Below are positions 16,895-25,198 of a DNA stretch of 64,000 nucleotides, piece after piece. This stretch comes from Rhodobiaceae bacterium. GTDB taxonomy: Bacteria; Pseudomonadota; Alphaproteobacteria; Parvibaculales; Parvibaculaceae. Position 1 is the first letter of the stretch. Every line of letters starts with the position of its first letter. The stretch lies in NCBI GenBank assembly GCA_021404525.1, contig JAAWWE010000003.1, forward strand, positions 62,001 to 126,000. The letters run 5' to 3'. Made by a program: the position numbers and the translations under genes. The notes beneath the pieces were generated by a model. It saw only the letters and a list, made by a program, of their open reading frames with translations. It was not told the DNA's origin and did no database searches.

Positions 16895-17893
16895 CTAGAG
16901 GCGATAGACGCGTTTCGCAGTGCCAGAGAACATCTGGTCTTGCTCTAGATCGCTGAAGCCGCTTGCGATTTTCTTCAGTCCGTTCCAAAGAACCGGGTAG
17001 CTGATTGACAGGCGGTCGACAGGGAAGTTGCTTTCGAACATGCATCTGTCTGGTCCGAAACAGGCAATCATGTGCAGATAGTAGCGTGACTGGGCGTCGA
17101 CAAATTCGTCTGAGGAAGGCGGCGTCGCGCGCGTGTTCCAGCCAAAGCCATTGTCGGGCATGGCGAGGCCCCCGATTTTGGCAACCACATTTGGGCATTC
17201 TGCGATGGCGGCAGCATCATCCTTCCAGGCGGCGAAGATTTCTTCCCTTTGTCCTTCATAAGGGCCGACGCCCAGCGGGGTGCCAAAATGGTCCAGGATC
17301 ATGGTCGTACCCGGCACAGCTTTCGCGAGATCAAGGAATGCCTGGTTTTGATAATGGTAGTGCCAGGTATCGTAGGTGAGGCCGCGTTCGCCCAAACGTT
17401 CTACGCCTGAACGAAAGGCTGGGCGCTCGTAGAGGTCGGCGGGCGCCCCGCCGGGAATGGAGAGAACTTCAGGGTGATGTGCGTGGGCGCCGGCGTGGCG
17501 GATGCCTTTGAAGAGATGGCCGCCTGCCTCTTGGTGCGCGTCGAGAATGGTGTCGAGATCGTCATGCTCAAGGTCGGCGCGGGCGACAATGCCAGAAATG
17601 GTCGCTCTAGAGTCTGTTTCCGCGGAGCGTTTGGCACGGTTTGCGACATATTCGGTTTCGCCCACCGGCTTTAGATGATCGGGGCCGGTGTCCCGATAGC
17701 TGGAGCCACATTCGACGAAGACGGTTTGAGTGATGTTGTGCCCGCTGCTTGTGTCGGCCCACAGGTCCTCAAGGTCGTAGAGCGTTGCTTCCTGGTGCCA
17801 GAGGTGATGATGCGGATCGACGATTTCGCGACCAGGGTCGACAACCTCTTCATTTAGTTGACTGAGCCACTCATCATTTTTCCACATGGACAT
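16895..17893 (-). CDS. Amidohydrolase_2 family metal-dependent hydrolase
   Basis: 332 residues of a TIM-barrel hydrolase. The metal motif IVDPHHHLW is near residue 24. Later come the conserved TMILDHFGTP, a VVAKIGGLA strand and FESNFPVD with the Asp near the C-terminus. Relatives are lactonases (for example 2-pyrone-4,6-dicarboxylate lactonase, L-fuconolactonase) and decarboxylases, so the likely job is opening a lactone from ring cleavage. It is downstream of the GST gene on the same strand (92 bp gap), probably in one operon with 17986-20371. Confidence 0.85.
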   Translation of the reverse strand: MSMWKNDEWLSQLNEEVVDPGREIVDPHHHLWHQEATLYDLEDLWADTSSGHNITQTVFVECGSSYRDTGPDHLKPVGETEYVANRAKRSAETDSRATISGIVARADLEHDDLDTILDAHQEAGGHLFKGIRHAGAHAHHPEVLSIPGGAPADLYERPAFRSGVERLGERGLTYDTWHYHYQNQAFLDLAKAVPGTTMILDHFGTPLGVGPYEGQREEIFAAWKDDAAAIAECPNVVAKIGGLAMPDNGFGWNTRATPPSSDEFVDAQSRYYLHMIACFGPDRCMFESNFPVDRLSISYPVLWNGLKKIASGFSDLEQDQMFSGTAKRVYRL

Positions 17894-17985
17894 GGTTTTT
17901 TTTCCCCGGTTGCCCCTCGTTTTATCTGCCGAGGGTTTGGCAGAGAGACTAACCGCCCTGCGGGCTCATCGCCAATAGACCGTTT

Positions 17986-18987
17986 TTAGGTGCCGGTCAT
18001 TGCGGTTTTGAAGTTCGCATCGGTCTGTTTCAATTCAATGATGGCTTGCGTGCCGTGTGTCACCATGGGGTGCATATGGTTAGCGATGCCCGCCTGATAG
18101 CTCGGCCGCTCTTGAAGGGCTGTCCAATAGGCACGCACGTTGGGACGGGCATCAATGAGGAACTCATCCAGCCAGTCTCCCTCCCGCAGGCGGTCGAAAA
18201 TCACCATGACGCCGACATCGGCGAGCGTGAACTGATCCCCAACGATCCAGGGTCCGCCGGACTTTGCGAGGGCGGCTTCCAGCTCATCAAAATGTGCCTG
18301 CATCGCCTTTTTGGAATTGTGAAGCAAGGCGATCACAGGTTTCATCTTAGACAGGTTCTTCAGCCCAAAGAGTTTGAGCGCCAAAAAGAACACGGCGCGC
18401 ACCTTCAGCCTGTGAAACAGCAGACCCGTCAGTATTCGGTGCGTGGGGATGTGCTTCACCATGGCCGCGAAGATCGGCGTCGTGAGTCCCGGCACTGCAT
18501 TCCCGGCCGTTTCGTCGACGGCGGCAATTGGGTCATCGCCAATGAGGGAAGATTTGTGCACCCAATAGTCCATCACCTCACGCTTGGCCGCGTCCTGCGG
18601 CACCAGAAGATCGGGGTTGGCGGAATGGGCGGCGGCATATTCAAGCTGATCATGTGACTCGTAGATAGGGTGTCCGTTGTGCACCAGAACGGGAACAATG
18701 GCTCCGGGATTTACTTTGAGGTAGTGCCGGCTAAGTGTTTCGTAGGAGCCGGTCTCAATCAGGTCGATATGGTGGGATTTGTATGGGATGTCGAGTTCGG
18801 CGAGGCACACACGGCTCTTTTTGGAACAGAGGGAGAAATCATTGTGATAGAGCTCCCATTCCTGTTCATGGCGGAGCGTGATATCAGCATGTAGGCCGCC
18901 AGACATTGCGCGGGTTTTGCGGTGCTGCGACTCCCATAGGTACCAGACCACCAGTACTGCAGCTAAAACTAAGGCGAATGTCCCCAT
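17986..18987 (-). CDS. Membrane-anchored glutathione S-transferase family protein
   Basis: 333 residues from ATG 18987, chosen because AGAGGA lies seven bases upstream; ATG 18993 and 19017 are alternatives. The N-terminus is a hydrophobic segment (MGTFALVLAAVLVVWYLWES) with no cleavage site, followed by about 20 linker residues. A GST N-domain follows (WELYHNDFSLCSKKSRVCLA, VNPGAIVPVLVHNG, YESHDQLEYAA), then a GST C-domain ending with GDQFTLADVGVMVIFDRLR. A GST tethered to the inner membrane is unusual and would suit hydrophobic substrates. It lies between two amidohydrolase genes. Confidence 0.85.
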   Translation of the reverse strand: MGTFALVLAAVLVVWYLWESQHRKTRAMSGGLHADITLRHEQEWELYHNDFSLCSKKSRVCLAELDIPYKSHHIDLIETGSYETLSRHYLKVNPGAIVPVLVHNGHPIYESHDQLEYAAAHSANPDLLVPQDAAKREVMDYWVHKSSLIGDDPIAAVDETAGNAVPGLTTPIFAAMVKHIPTHRILTGLLFHRLKVRAVFFLALKLFGLKNLSKMKPVIALLHNSKKAMQAHFDELEAALAKSGGPWIVGDQFTLADVGVMVIFDRLREGDWLDEFLIDARPNVRAYWTALQERPSYQAGIANHMHPMVTHGTQAIIELKQTDANFKTAMTGT

Positions 18988-19177
18988 GAGCATGTCCTCT
19001 TGCGCCGCCCTCTTCAAAAGGTGCGCACGCTGTTTGCGCTCTTTCCTCCGTAGAGGGAACGCTGACCTGTCTTGATCACCCGACTATCTAAGAGTTGGGC
19101 TCAAAATCAAGGCAAGACTGGATCGACCGCGCAATCATTTTTGACTGAAGCTTCGCTGATGCCCCGTGATCGGAAAC

Positions 19178-20371
19178 TCAGGACGCGACGTTTAATTCCG
19201 GCGGGCGGCGGAGGTTCTGCGGAAGACCTTCCCCCATTAGGTCAACAAAATTGTCGACGTAAAACCGGTCCCGCGCTGCGGCTGAGACACTTTCCAGTGA
19301 CTGGTCAAACCGTTTCAGGGGATTGCGTCCCCCTTCGACGTGAGGGAAGTCGGAGGAGAAGAGGCACATTTCTTCGCCAGAGTTTGCAATGATCCAACCC
19401 GCGTCTTCATGAGGGTAGGGTGCAACGCGGAGTTGTCGCCTTGCGATGTTCGATGGCTTGTCTGACAAATTCTGCAGCCGCTCCTCGTTTCGAACAAAAG
19501 CGTGGGCCGCAGAATCGATGGCCTTCATCCAACCTGGCAACCAGGAGGCCCCGAGTTCAATGGCACCCCATTTCAGTTTTGGAAAGCGATCGAGGACACC
19601 ATCGAAAATCAGCGTTGCGAGCGTTTGCATGACAGCGTTGGGAATGGGAAGGTAACTCACGGATGTAAAATTGTCGTCGCCGCCGTGAAAGTCTGGAACC
19701 GGTGGCAGGCCATTTTCCTTGTAGATGCGGTTGAGTTTTTCTTCGCCGCCCACATGGAAAAGAACCGGAATGCCTGCCTCTTCGGCCATGGCCCATACAG
19801 GATCAAGGGCGACGTGGCTCGGACTATGGTTTTGCGGGCAGAGGGAGGGAACCATAAGTGCTTTGGCTCCCATCTTGAGTGCCTTCGCCGTGGAGGCCTT
19901 CGCTCGATCGAAGTCTTCCAAAGGGATGTAGACCGTCGCAAGCAGCCGCGGGTCGACGGAGCAGAAATCGGTCATCATGCGATTATGTGCATCGGCTGCC
20001 CCATAGCAGAGCTCCATGTCCTTGCCCTGATCCAGCCCGAAATTCCCCAGGCAGAAGGTTGTGAAGACAAGTTGGCTTGCAAAGCCCATGGCGTCGAGAG
20101 CTGCCGGGCGGTCCTCTGCGAGGAATGAGCCTTGAGCATCAAAATCTTTGCGCAACATGATCTGGTCGCCCATGTCTGCTCGAAACTCAGCGTCTTTGTG
20201 TTTTTTGCGCGCCGCTTCTGCCCATGTCTCTTGGGCGACTTTTGCTTTGAAGGCAGGAACATCATGAAACCGCTGCAGGAGCCCTTTTTCGAAATATAGA
20301 TCCAGGCAATCGCTCAATTCCATTAAGTGGCTGTCTGCGTCGTGGATAAAGCGGCCTTGTGCATATGTCAT
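19178..20371 (-). CDS. Amidohydrolase family protein (LigW/decarboxylase-like)
   Basis: 397 residues. Metal-motif start HDADSHLMEL, internal PVLFHVGGEE (His ligand), KLKWGAIELGASWLPGW and a late CLFSSDFPHVEGG with the catalytic Asp. This order matches the Amidohydrolase_2 proteins that often accompany aromatic or steroid-like catabolic genes (decarboxylases and C-C hydrolases). It appears to be the first gene of a three-gene operon with the anchored GST and the second amidohydrolase. The substrate is unknown. Confidence 0.85.
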   Translation of the reverse strand: MTYAQGRFIHDADSHLMELSDCLDLYFEKGLLQRFHDVPAFKAKVAQETWAEAARKKHKDAEFRADMGDQIMLRKDFDAQGSFLAEDRPAALDAMGFASQLVFTTFCLGNFGLDQGKDMELCYGAADAHNRMMTDFCSVDPRLLATVYIPLEDFDRAKASTAKALKMGAKALMVPSLCPQNHSPSHVALDPVWAMAEEAGIPVLFHVGGEEKLNRIYKENGLPPVPDFHGGDDNFTSVSYLPIPNAVMQTLATLIFDGVLDRFPKLKWGAIELGASWLPGWMKAIDSAAHAFVRNEERLQNLSDKPSNIARRQLRVAPYPHEDAGWIIANSGEEMCLFSSDFPHVEGGRNPLKRFDQSLESVSAAARDRFYVDNFVDLMGEGLPQNLRRPPELNVAS

Positions 20372-20465
20372 ATCTCTTCCCCCGTTTCAGGAAAGGTTAG
20401 CGCTGAAGGGGGCTTATGAAAAGTCCAGCGGGATCGTTGCTTAGAAGCGCAAATAACGGCGAAAT

Positions 20466-21215
20466 TCAGGGGTGCGTGACCTCATCTTTCACGATCCGGC
20501 CATCCTCCATGGTGATGATCCTGTCAGCCATCGCCAGCACCTTATTGTCGTGGGTGACCATCAATGTGGTCGTGTTGCGCTCGGTGCCGAGGCGTTTAAG
20601 CAGGCTTACCACCTGGTGACCACTTTCTTTGTCGAGGGCAGCGGTGGGTTCATCGGCAAATACAATGTCGGGATTTCCCACCAGTGCGCGGGCTACAGCG
20701 ACGCGTTGTTTCTGGCCGCCAGACAGATTGCCGGGCAGATAATCCAATCTGTCTCCCAGACCTACGAGATTGAGAAGATGGGAGGAGGGCGTTTTCCAGT
20801 CTTTGCGCGCCTGCGCCCCATGGACATCCAGACCCATGCGGACATTTTGCACCGCTGTCAGGCTTTCATGAAGATTATGCGCCTGAAAGATGAAACCAAG
20901 ACGCCGTCGGCAAGCTACGAGCAGATCTTCGTCCGCACCGTTCAATTCTTGTCCCAGCAGCTGAGCGCTTCCGTCTTGAACGTCGCGTAAACAACCTGCC
21001 AGCGTGAGCAGTGTTGTTTTGCCGGAGCCTGATGCGCCCATGAGGATGACGAGCGACCCACGTTCTATGGTCAGGTTGATATCGAAGAGCGCCTGCTTGC
21101 GTGCCTCCCCCGTTCCAAACCAGTGATTAAGACCCCTGATTTGAATGGGGCTCTGCTGGCCGCTCGAGGTGGTGTTGGCCGAGGTCTCTGCTATGTCCTT
21201 ATTGAACAGCTTCAT
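20466..21215 (-). CDS. devA: ABC exporter ATP-binding protein, DevA type
   Basis: 249 residues with Walker A GASGSGKTTLL, signature LSGGQKQRVAVARAL, Walker B IVFADEPTAALD and switch His in LMVTHDNKVL. It belongs to the LolD/MacB/DevA group. It lies 7 bp after the permease gene, and with the membrane-fusion protein forms a DevBCA-type exporter; in cyanobacteria such systems export glycolipids through TolC. Here it probably exports a lipid or toxic compound. The symbol is by family similarity. Confidence 0.85.
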   Translation of the reverse strand: MKLFNKDIAETSANTTSSGQQSPIQIRGLNHWFGTGEARKQALFDINLTIERGSLVILMGASGSGKTTLLTLAGCLRDVQDGSAQLLGQELNGADEDLLVACRRRLGFIFQAHNLHESLTAVQNVRMGLDVHGAQARKDWKTPSSHLLNLVGLGDRLDYLPGNLSGGQKQRVAVARALVGNPDIVFADEPTAALDKESGHQVVSLLKRLGTERNTTTLMVTHDNKVLAMADRIITMEDGRIVKDEVTHP

Positions 21216-21222
21216 GAAATCC

Positions 21223-22398
21223 TCAAAACAGGTCAGCCGGGTTGGCCCCGGCTAGCCTTCTCGTGGCGATGGCACCGGAGATGAGGCACATGGCGCTGGT
21301 GCCAAATAGAACTGCCACGGCTCTTGTGCCTGTCATTTCAACGGGAAGGCCGGTCGCGCTTGTCAGAACATCATAAAGTCCGAGCGCAAATAGAACGCCT
21401 GGAACGAAACCAAAGACGGCCAGGATGAGAGCCTCTTCAAAGACGATACTGAGAAAGAAGCTCTGTTTGTATCCGACCGCCTTCAGTGTTGCATATTCGC
21501 TTAAGTGATCGGCCACATCTGTTGAGAGAACCTGGTAGACGATAATGAGCCCGACGAGCACACCTATGATCACGCCGAACCCAAAGATCACTCCGACGGG
21601 GCGTTCGGTCGTTTGATAGGCTTCGTCAGCTGCTGCCGCTTCTTCAACTGATCGAATGATGACGTCTTTTTCCGGGATGGCGTTCCGCAGGTTTTGCACG
21701 ACTGTTTGCGGTGACGTCCCGGGCGCCACAGTGATCAGAATGTGCGTAGGTGCCCCTGCCGTGCGCTGAGGAAACATCTTTAGGAAGGTCTGGTCGGAGA
21801 CGATGAGATAGCCGTCCGCTTCGAAGCCAGCGCCGATGGAAAAAGTTCTAACGGCGCTCAAGGTTCTTCCGTTGGCTTCAAACCGGTGAACTGACCCCCC
21901 GTCGATGCCGCTTGCGAGTGCGGTATCGATATTGCGGGCGGACCTGTCCAGGAGGGCCGTATCGAGAAGTTGCAACTCTGCTCGGGCATTGTCGATCTCA
22001 GGGTCGTGGAAGACCGGTTTCGTGGGATCAATGCCAAAGACCTGGAAGTTGACGGTGGTTCCATTGTCTCGTTGCCAGTCGAATTTCCCAAGATAGAAGG
22101 GGCTTGCGTCTGCGACTCCAGGAACAGATAGCGCCTGAAAAAGTCTTTGGCGTGGTACGTTGCTTCCGTCGGACAATGTGTTTGCGTCGGAAGCGGAAAT
22201 CAGAATGTCTGCCACCATGGGGCGATAGGGAAGCTTGGTGGTCTCAACGAGGGCGCCGAGAAAACCCAACTGCATAAAAATCAAGATGTTGGCGAAAGCG
22301 ACCCCGGCAATAGCCGCAGCGAGGCGTGACCTATTGTGCTTTAGCTGCAACCAGCCAATAGGCAGCCTGCCGAGGAGTGCTGTGAGGAAAGCCGTCAT
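21223..22398 (-). CDS. devC: ABC exporter permease, DevC type (FtsX-like)
   Basis: 391 residues. The start is diagnostic of DevC proteins (LPIGWLQLKHNRSRLAAAIA followed by GVAFANILIFMQLGF). TM1 is near residues 27-48, then a large periplasmic domain. Three C-terminal TM segments follow (about 267-290, 315-345, 360-380) in the FtsX/MacB arrangement. Its start codon overlaps the stop of the upstream fusion-protein gene by 4 bp, showing translational coupling. Confidence 0.88.
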   Translation of the reverse strand: MTAFLTALLGRLPIGWLQLKHNRSRLAAAIAGVAFANILIFMQLGFLGALVETTKLPYRPMVADILISASDANTLSDGSNVPRQRLFQALSVPGVADASPFYLGKFDWQRDNGTTVNFQVFGIDPTKPVFHDPEIDNARAELQLLDTALLDRSARNIDTALASGIDGGSVHRFEANGRTLSAVRTFSIGAGFEADGYLIVSDQTFLKMFPQRTAGAPTHILITVAPGTSPQTVVQNLRNAIPEKDVIIRSVEEAAAADEAYQTTERPVGVIFGFGVIIGVLVGLIIVYQVLSTDVADHLSEYATLKAVGYKQSFFLSIVFEEALILAVFGFVPGVLFALGLYDVLTSATGLPVEMTGTRAVAVLFGTSAMCLISGAIATRRLAGANPADLF

Positions 22399-23636
22399 GA
22401 GCCGTTCGCTGTCTGAATTGTGGCGACCACCTGAAGGTTTGTGTAGCGCGCCGCGATTTTCGATGACGCGTCGTCGAGCAAAACTGTCACTTCTACAATA
22501 CGGGCATCTGTGTTAGCTGCAGGGTCATCATCGATCAGAGTCTGACGCTCGACTTCCAGACCGATATGCGAGACGGTTCCTTTCAAGGCTGTGGGCAGAG
22601 CATTCGCCGTGATGTCGACGGTGTCGCCTAGTTCGATGTTGCCAATCTGAGTTTGATAAATTTCGACCTCTGCCGTCATGCGCTCAATATTGCCGATATT
22701 CATGACGCCCTCACCGCCTGGCTTTTCACCTGGACGGACGTGGATCTTGAGAACAGTTCCAGTGATGGGTGCACGCACATAGGTTTTTTCCAGATCGCGT
22801 TGTGCCTGAATTAGAGCTGCTTTAGCGGCGTCGTAATTTCTCGCGGCAACAACGACATCGACCTGTGTGTCTATGTCCCCAACATCATAGCGGGACAGTG
22901 TGGCGCGCGCCTGGTCGACTGCGCGTGCCGCCTGGTCACTGCTGGCCTGTCTTTGGTCCAGTACAGCTTCAGAAATGGTGCCGCGCTCAATGAGGGACTG
23001 CGCGCGCTCATAGTCTTTGCGGGCACTCAGCGCTGCTGCTTCAGCGCTGCCAAGGTTTGCACGCGCTTCTTTCAGGCTTGCCTCAATGGAAGTGCGCGTC
23101 TGATCCAGGTTTGCTTGGCGGAGTGCGACATTTGCCTCTGCGGCCTCCAGCGCTGCTTTGTACTGCGCTTCGTTGTCCAGAATGGCCAGGGTGTCGCCGA
23201 CGGTCACCTGGTCACCTTCATCAACTATCAAGGTTGTTACGCGGGCATCTCCCGATCCAAACGGCGGGGCGATGGTTGTGACATCTCCATCTGGAAGGAG
23301 TGCTCCCAAACCAATGACAGTGTTCGGACCGGGGGTGGCTGAGGGATCAATTTCCGCGATGACCGTGTGATTGAGAGGGACCGCAATGGGACTTGAGGTG
23401 CCCGCACCTGGCTCGAGGTCGAGGGTGCGCATCGCGAGTTGGAGGCCTGGGGGTTGAAAGTACAGGCCCATGATGCCGCCAAAGGCGACGCAAAGCATGA
23501 GAATGGGGATGATCCGGAAGCTTCTGACCTTTGCCCAGATGTTGCTGAATTCGCGGTCGTCTTCGTCTATGGATCGATCCACGGCCTCAAGGGGCAGGTC
23601 AGTACCTTCGGTCGAATTTTGGGGCGGTTGCGCCAT
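22395..23636 (-). CDS. devB: HlyD/DevB-type membrane fusion protein
   Basis: 413 residues from ATG 23636, which has AGGGA eight bases upstream; ATG 23645 and TTG 23663 also fit. A cytoplasmic start and one TM segment (IIPILMLCVAFGGIMGLYF) lead into the periplasmic part. Lipoyl half-motifs (DEGDQVTVGDTLAILDN and APITGTVLKIHVRPGEKPGG) flank a long coiled coil with AEANVALRQANLDQTRTSIE. It should bridge the DevAC pair to an outer-membrane channel, for which no gene is present here. First gene of the operon, divergent from a TetR gene. Confidence 0.88.
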   Translation of the reverse strand: MAQPPQNSTEGTDLPLEAVDRSIDEDDREFSNIWAKVRSFRIIPILMLCVAFGGIMGLYFQPPGLQLAMRTLDLEPGAGTSSPIAVPLNHTVIAEIDPSATPGPNTVIGLGALLPDGDVTTIAPPFGSGDARVTTLIVDEGDQVTVGDTLAILDNEAQYKAALEAAEANVALRQANLDQTRTSIEASLKEARANLGSAEAAALSARKDYERAQSLIERGTISEAVLDQRQASSDQAARAVDQARATLSRYDVGDIDTQVDVVVAARNYDAAKAALIQAQRDLEKTYVRAPITGTVLKIHVRPGEKPGGEGVMNIGNIERMTAEVEIYQTQIGNIELGDTVDITANALPTALKGTVSHIGLEVERQTLIDDDPAANTDARIVEVTVLLDDASSKIAARYTNLQVVATIQTANGS

Positions 23637-23677
23637 TTTCTTCATCCCTATGGTTGGCTTCAATATGTGGCCTTGAC

Positions 23678-23703
23678 TATTAATGACTCACCGGTCATTA
23701 ATA
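23678..23703. promoter_or_regulatory. Strong inverted repeat operator between devB and tetR
   Basis: TATTAATGAC and GTCATTAATA form a perfect 10-base inverted repeat around TCACCG, with TTGAC just upstream of it. It sits between the divergent exporter operon and the TetR gene. This arrangement is that of an efflux repressor operator. Binding is inferred from position and symmetry. Confidence 0.65.
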
Positions 23704-23739
23704 TATAGGTGAAGTGAAGATGAAAATCCAGACCTGAAT

Positions 23740-24381
23740 ATGGCAAAAGCAGAAACAGCCTCCCGAGAGGCGGCGCCAAAGAAAAGACAAAGGCGGAAAG
23801 ACGCACGGCCGGCTGAGATTATTGAAGCGGGGCTCGCCGAATTTGCTGACAAGGGATTTGCCGGGGCCCGTTTAGCGGATGTGGCGACACGAGCCGGTGT
23901 GGTCAAAGGCACGATCTATCGCTATTTCGAGAATAAGGAAGCGCTGTTTCAAGCCGCGGTGACGTCGCGGATCATCTCAACGCTCGATAATGTTGAAGAG
24001 TTGGTGGAGAGCTATCCTGGTCCAACGGATGAGTTGTTGAAGCTCGTGCTCAAGATCATCTATGAGAAAATTGTTGCCTCTGATGCGCGTGTACTTCTGC
24101 GGATCATCATTGCGGAGGGGGCGCGTTTCCCGGACATCCCTGCCAACTATTACCGTGATTCAATTTCGAAAGGCATGGCTCTGATTGAACGGATTGTTCA
24201 AAGAGGTATTGAACGAGGTGAGTTTCAAGACGGACCAATGAGTAAAACGCCGACCATCATTATGGGTCCGGCGATCTTTGCGGCTGTCTGGAAAATGACG
24301 TTTGACCCCGTTGCGCCGCTTGATCTTGAAACATTCATGGAAGCCCATGTGGACATGGCCTTGAATGGGTTGTTGCGGTAG
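23740..24381 (+). CDS. TetR/AcrR family repressor of the adjacent exporter
   Basis: 213 residues with an Arg/Lys-rich start (KKRQRRKDARP) and a canonical helix-turn-helix (ARLADVATRAGVVKGTIYRYF, then ENKEALFQAAV). The C-terminal domain resembles AcrR-like efflux regulators. Divergent from devB with a perfect inverted repeat in between, so repression of the exporter operon and of itself is likely. Confidence 0.9.
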   Translation: MAKAETASREAAPKKRQRRKDARPAEIIEAGLAEFADKGFAGARLADVATRAGVVKGTIYRYFENKEALFQAAVTSRIISTLDNVEELVESYPGPTDELLKLVLKIIYEKIVASDARVLLRIIIAEGARFPDIPANYYRDSISKGMALIERIVQRGIERGEFQDGPMSKTPTIIMGPAIFAAVWKMTFDPVAPLDLETFMEAHVDMALNGLLR

Positions 24382-24393
24382 CGTCACCGTGTG

Positions 24394-24720
24394 ATGGACC
24401 ATACCCGCCTCTATAAACTCATTGCTGAGATCCCAGCCGGTCAGGTTGCGACTTATGGGCAGCTGGCCAAGATTGTCGGGTGCGGCCCGCGCCAGGTGGG
24501 ACAGGCGCTGGGAGCGCTTGATGGAAAGACCGCTAAAAAAGTTCCGTGGCATCGGGTGGTGAATTCACAAGGCAAGATCAGCGTCCGCTCTGAAGGTGGT
24601 GGCGAGACGTTGCAGAGTGATTTGCTGCGCAAAGAAGGCATTATCTGGCGGGCGAGTGGGCGGATTGATCTGAACACCTATGGCTGGGCCGGTCCCTTTG
24701 ACCCGGATGGCTGGAGATAG
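24394..24720 (+). CDS. Alkyltransferase-like (ATL) DNA repair protein
   Basis: 108 residues carrying the MGMT/Ogt DNA-binding domain only: IPAGQVATYGQLAKIVG, GPRQVGQALGAL and the active-site loop. The alkyl-accepting Cys of PCHRV is replaced by Trp (VPWHRVVNSQGKIS). ATL proteins cannot remove the alkyl group; they bind O6-alkylguanine and pass it to nucleotide excision repair. It lies 12 bp after the TetR gene. A GTG one codon upstream is an alternative start. Confidence 0.88.
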   Translation: MDHTRLYKLIAEIPAGQVATYGQLAKIVGCGPRQVGQALGALDGKTAKKVPWHRVVNSQGKISVRSEGGGETLQSDLLRKEGIIWRASGRIDLNTYGWAGPFDPDGWR

Positions 24721-24801
24721 GCGGCTATTTTCCTGACGTGTCGGGTATGGAGCGCCGCATGCGTCCTTAGGACTGTCTTCTAACCGTCGAAGGATGTTTG
24801 C

Positions 24802-25128
24802 ATGCCCCATGATCCACACCTTGCTGACCTGATGCGTGATGCATTGAAGCGCCGCAAGGGTGTTTCTGAAAAGAAGATGTTTGGCGGCTATTGCTGGATG
24901 TTGAACGGCAATATGCTGTGTGGCGTGGAAGTTGGGAGGTTTATGTTTCGTGTCGGCAAAGATCTTGAAGCCGACGCGCTGAAGCGGCCAGGTGCTGAAG
25001 TGATTGACTTTAACGGCCGCCGAATGGGCGGCATGATCTGGGTGGAGGCGGATGCCTGCCTGGAGACTGGGCTTAAAGACTGGATCGCATTTGCTGCAAA
25101 ATTTGCTGGCAGCTTGCCGCCGAAATAG
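24802..25128 (+). CDS. TfoX/Sxy N-terminal domain protein
   Basis: 108 residues with the domain's typical start (LMRDALKRRKGVSEKKMFGG), a GVEVGRFMFRVGKD strand and GRRMGGMIWVEADAC. Only the N-terminal TfoX domain is present; the C-terminal domain of competence regulators is missing. Stand-alone copies are common in alphaproteobacteria and their role is unknown. Confidence 0.85.
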   Translation: MPHDPHLADLMRDALKRRKGVSEKKMFGGYCWMLNGNMLCGVEVGRFMFRVGKDLEADALKRPGAEVIDFNGRRMGGMIWVEADACLETGLKDWIAFAAKFAGSLPPK

Positions 25129-25198
25129 GGACGGACAGTCGCCCTTCGCGGAAATGTGATCTGCCTAATCTGTTGCAACTGCCCAGCAGAGACGCAAC

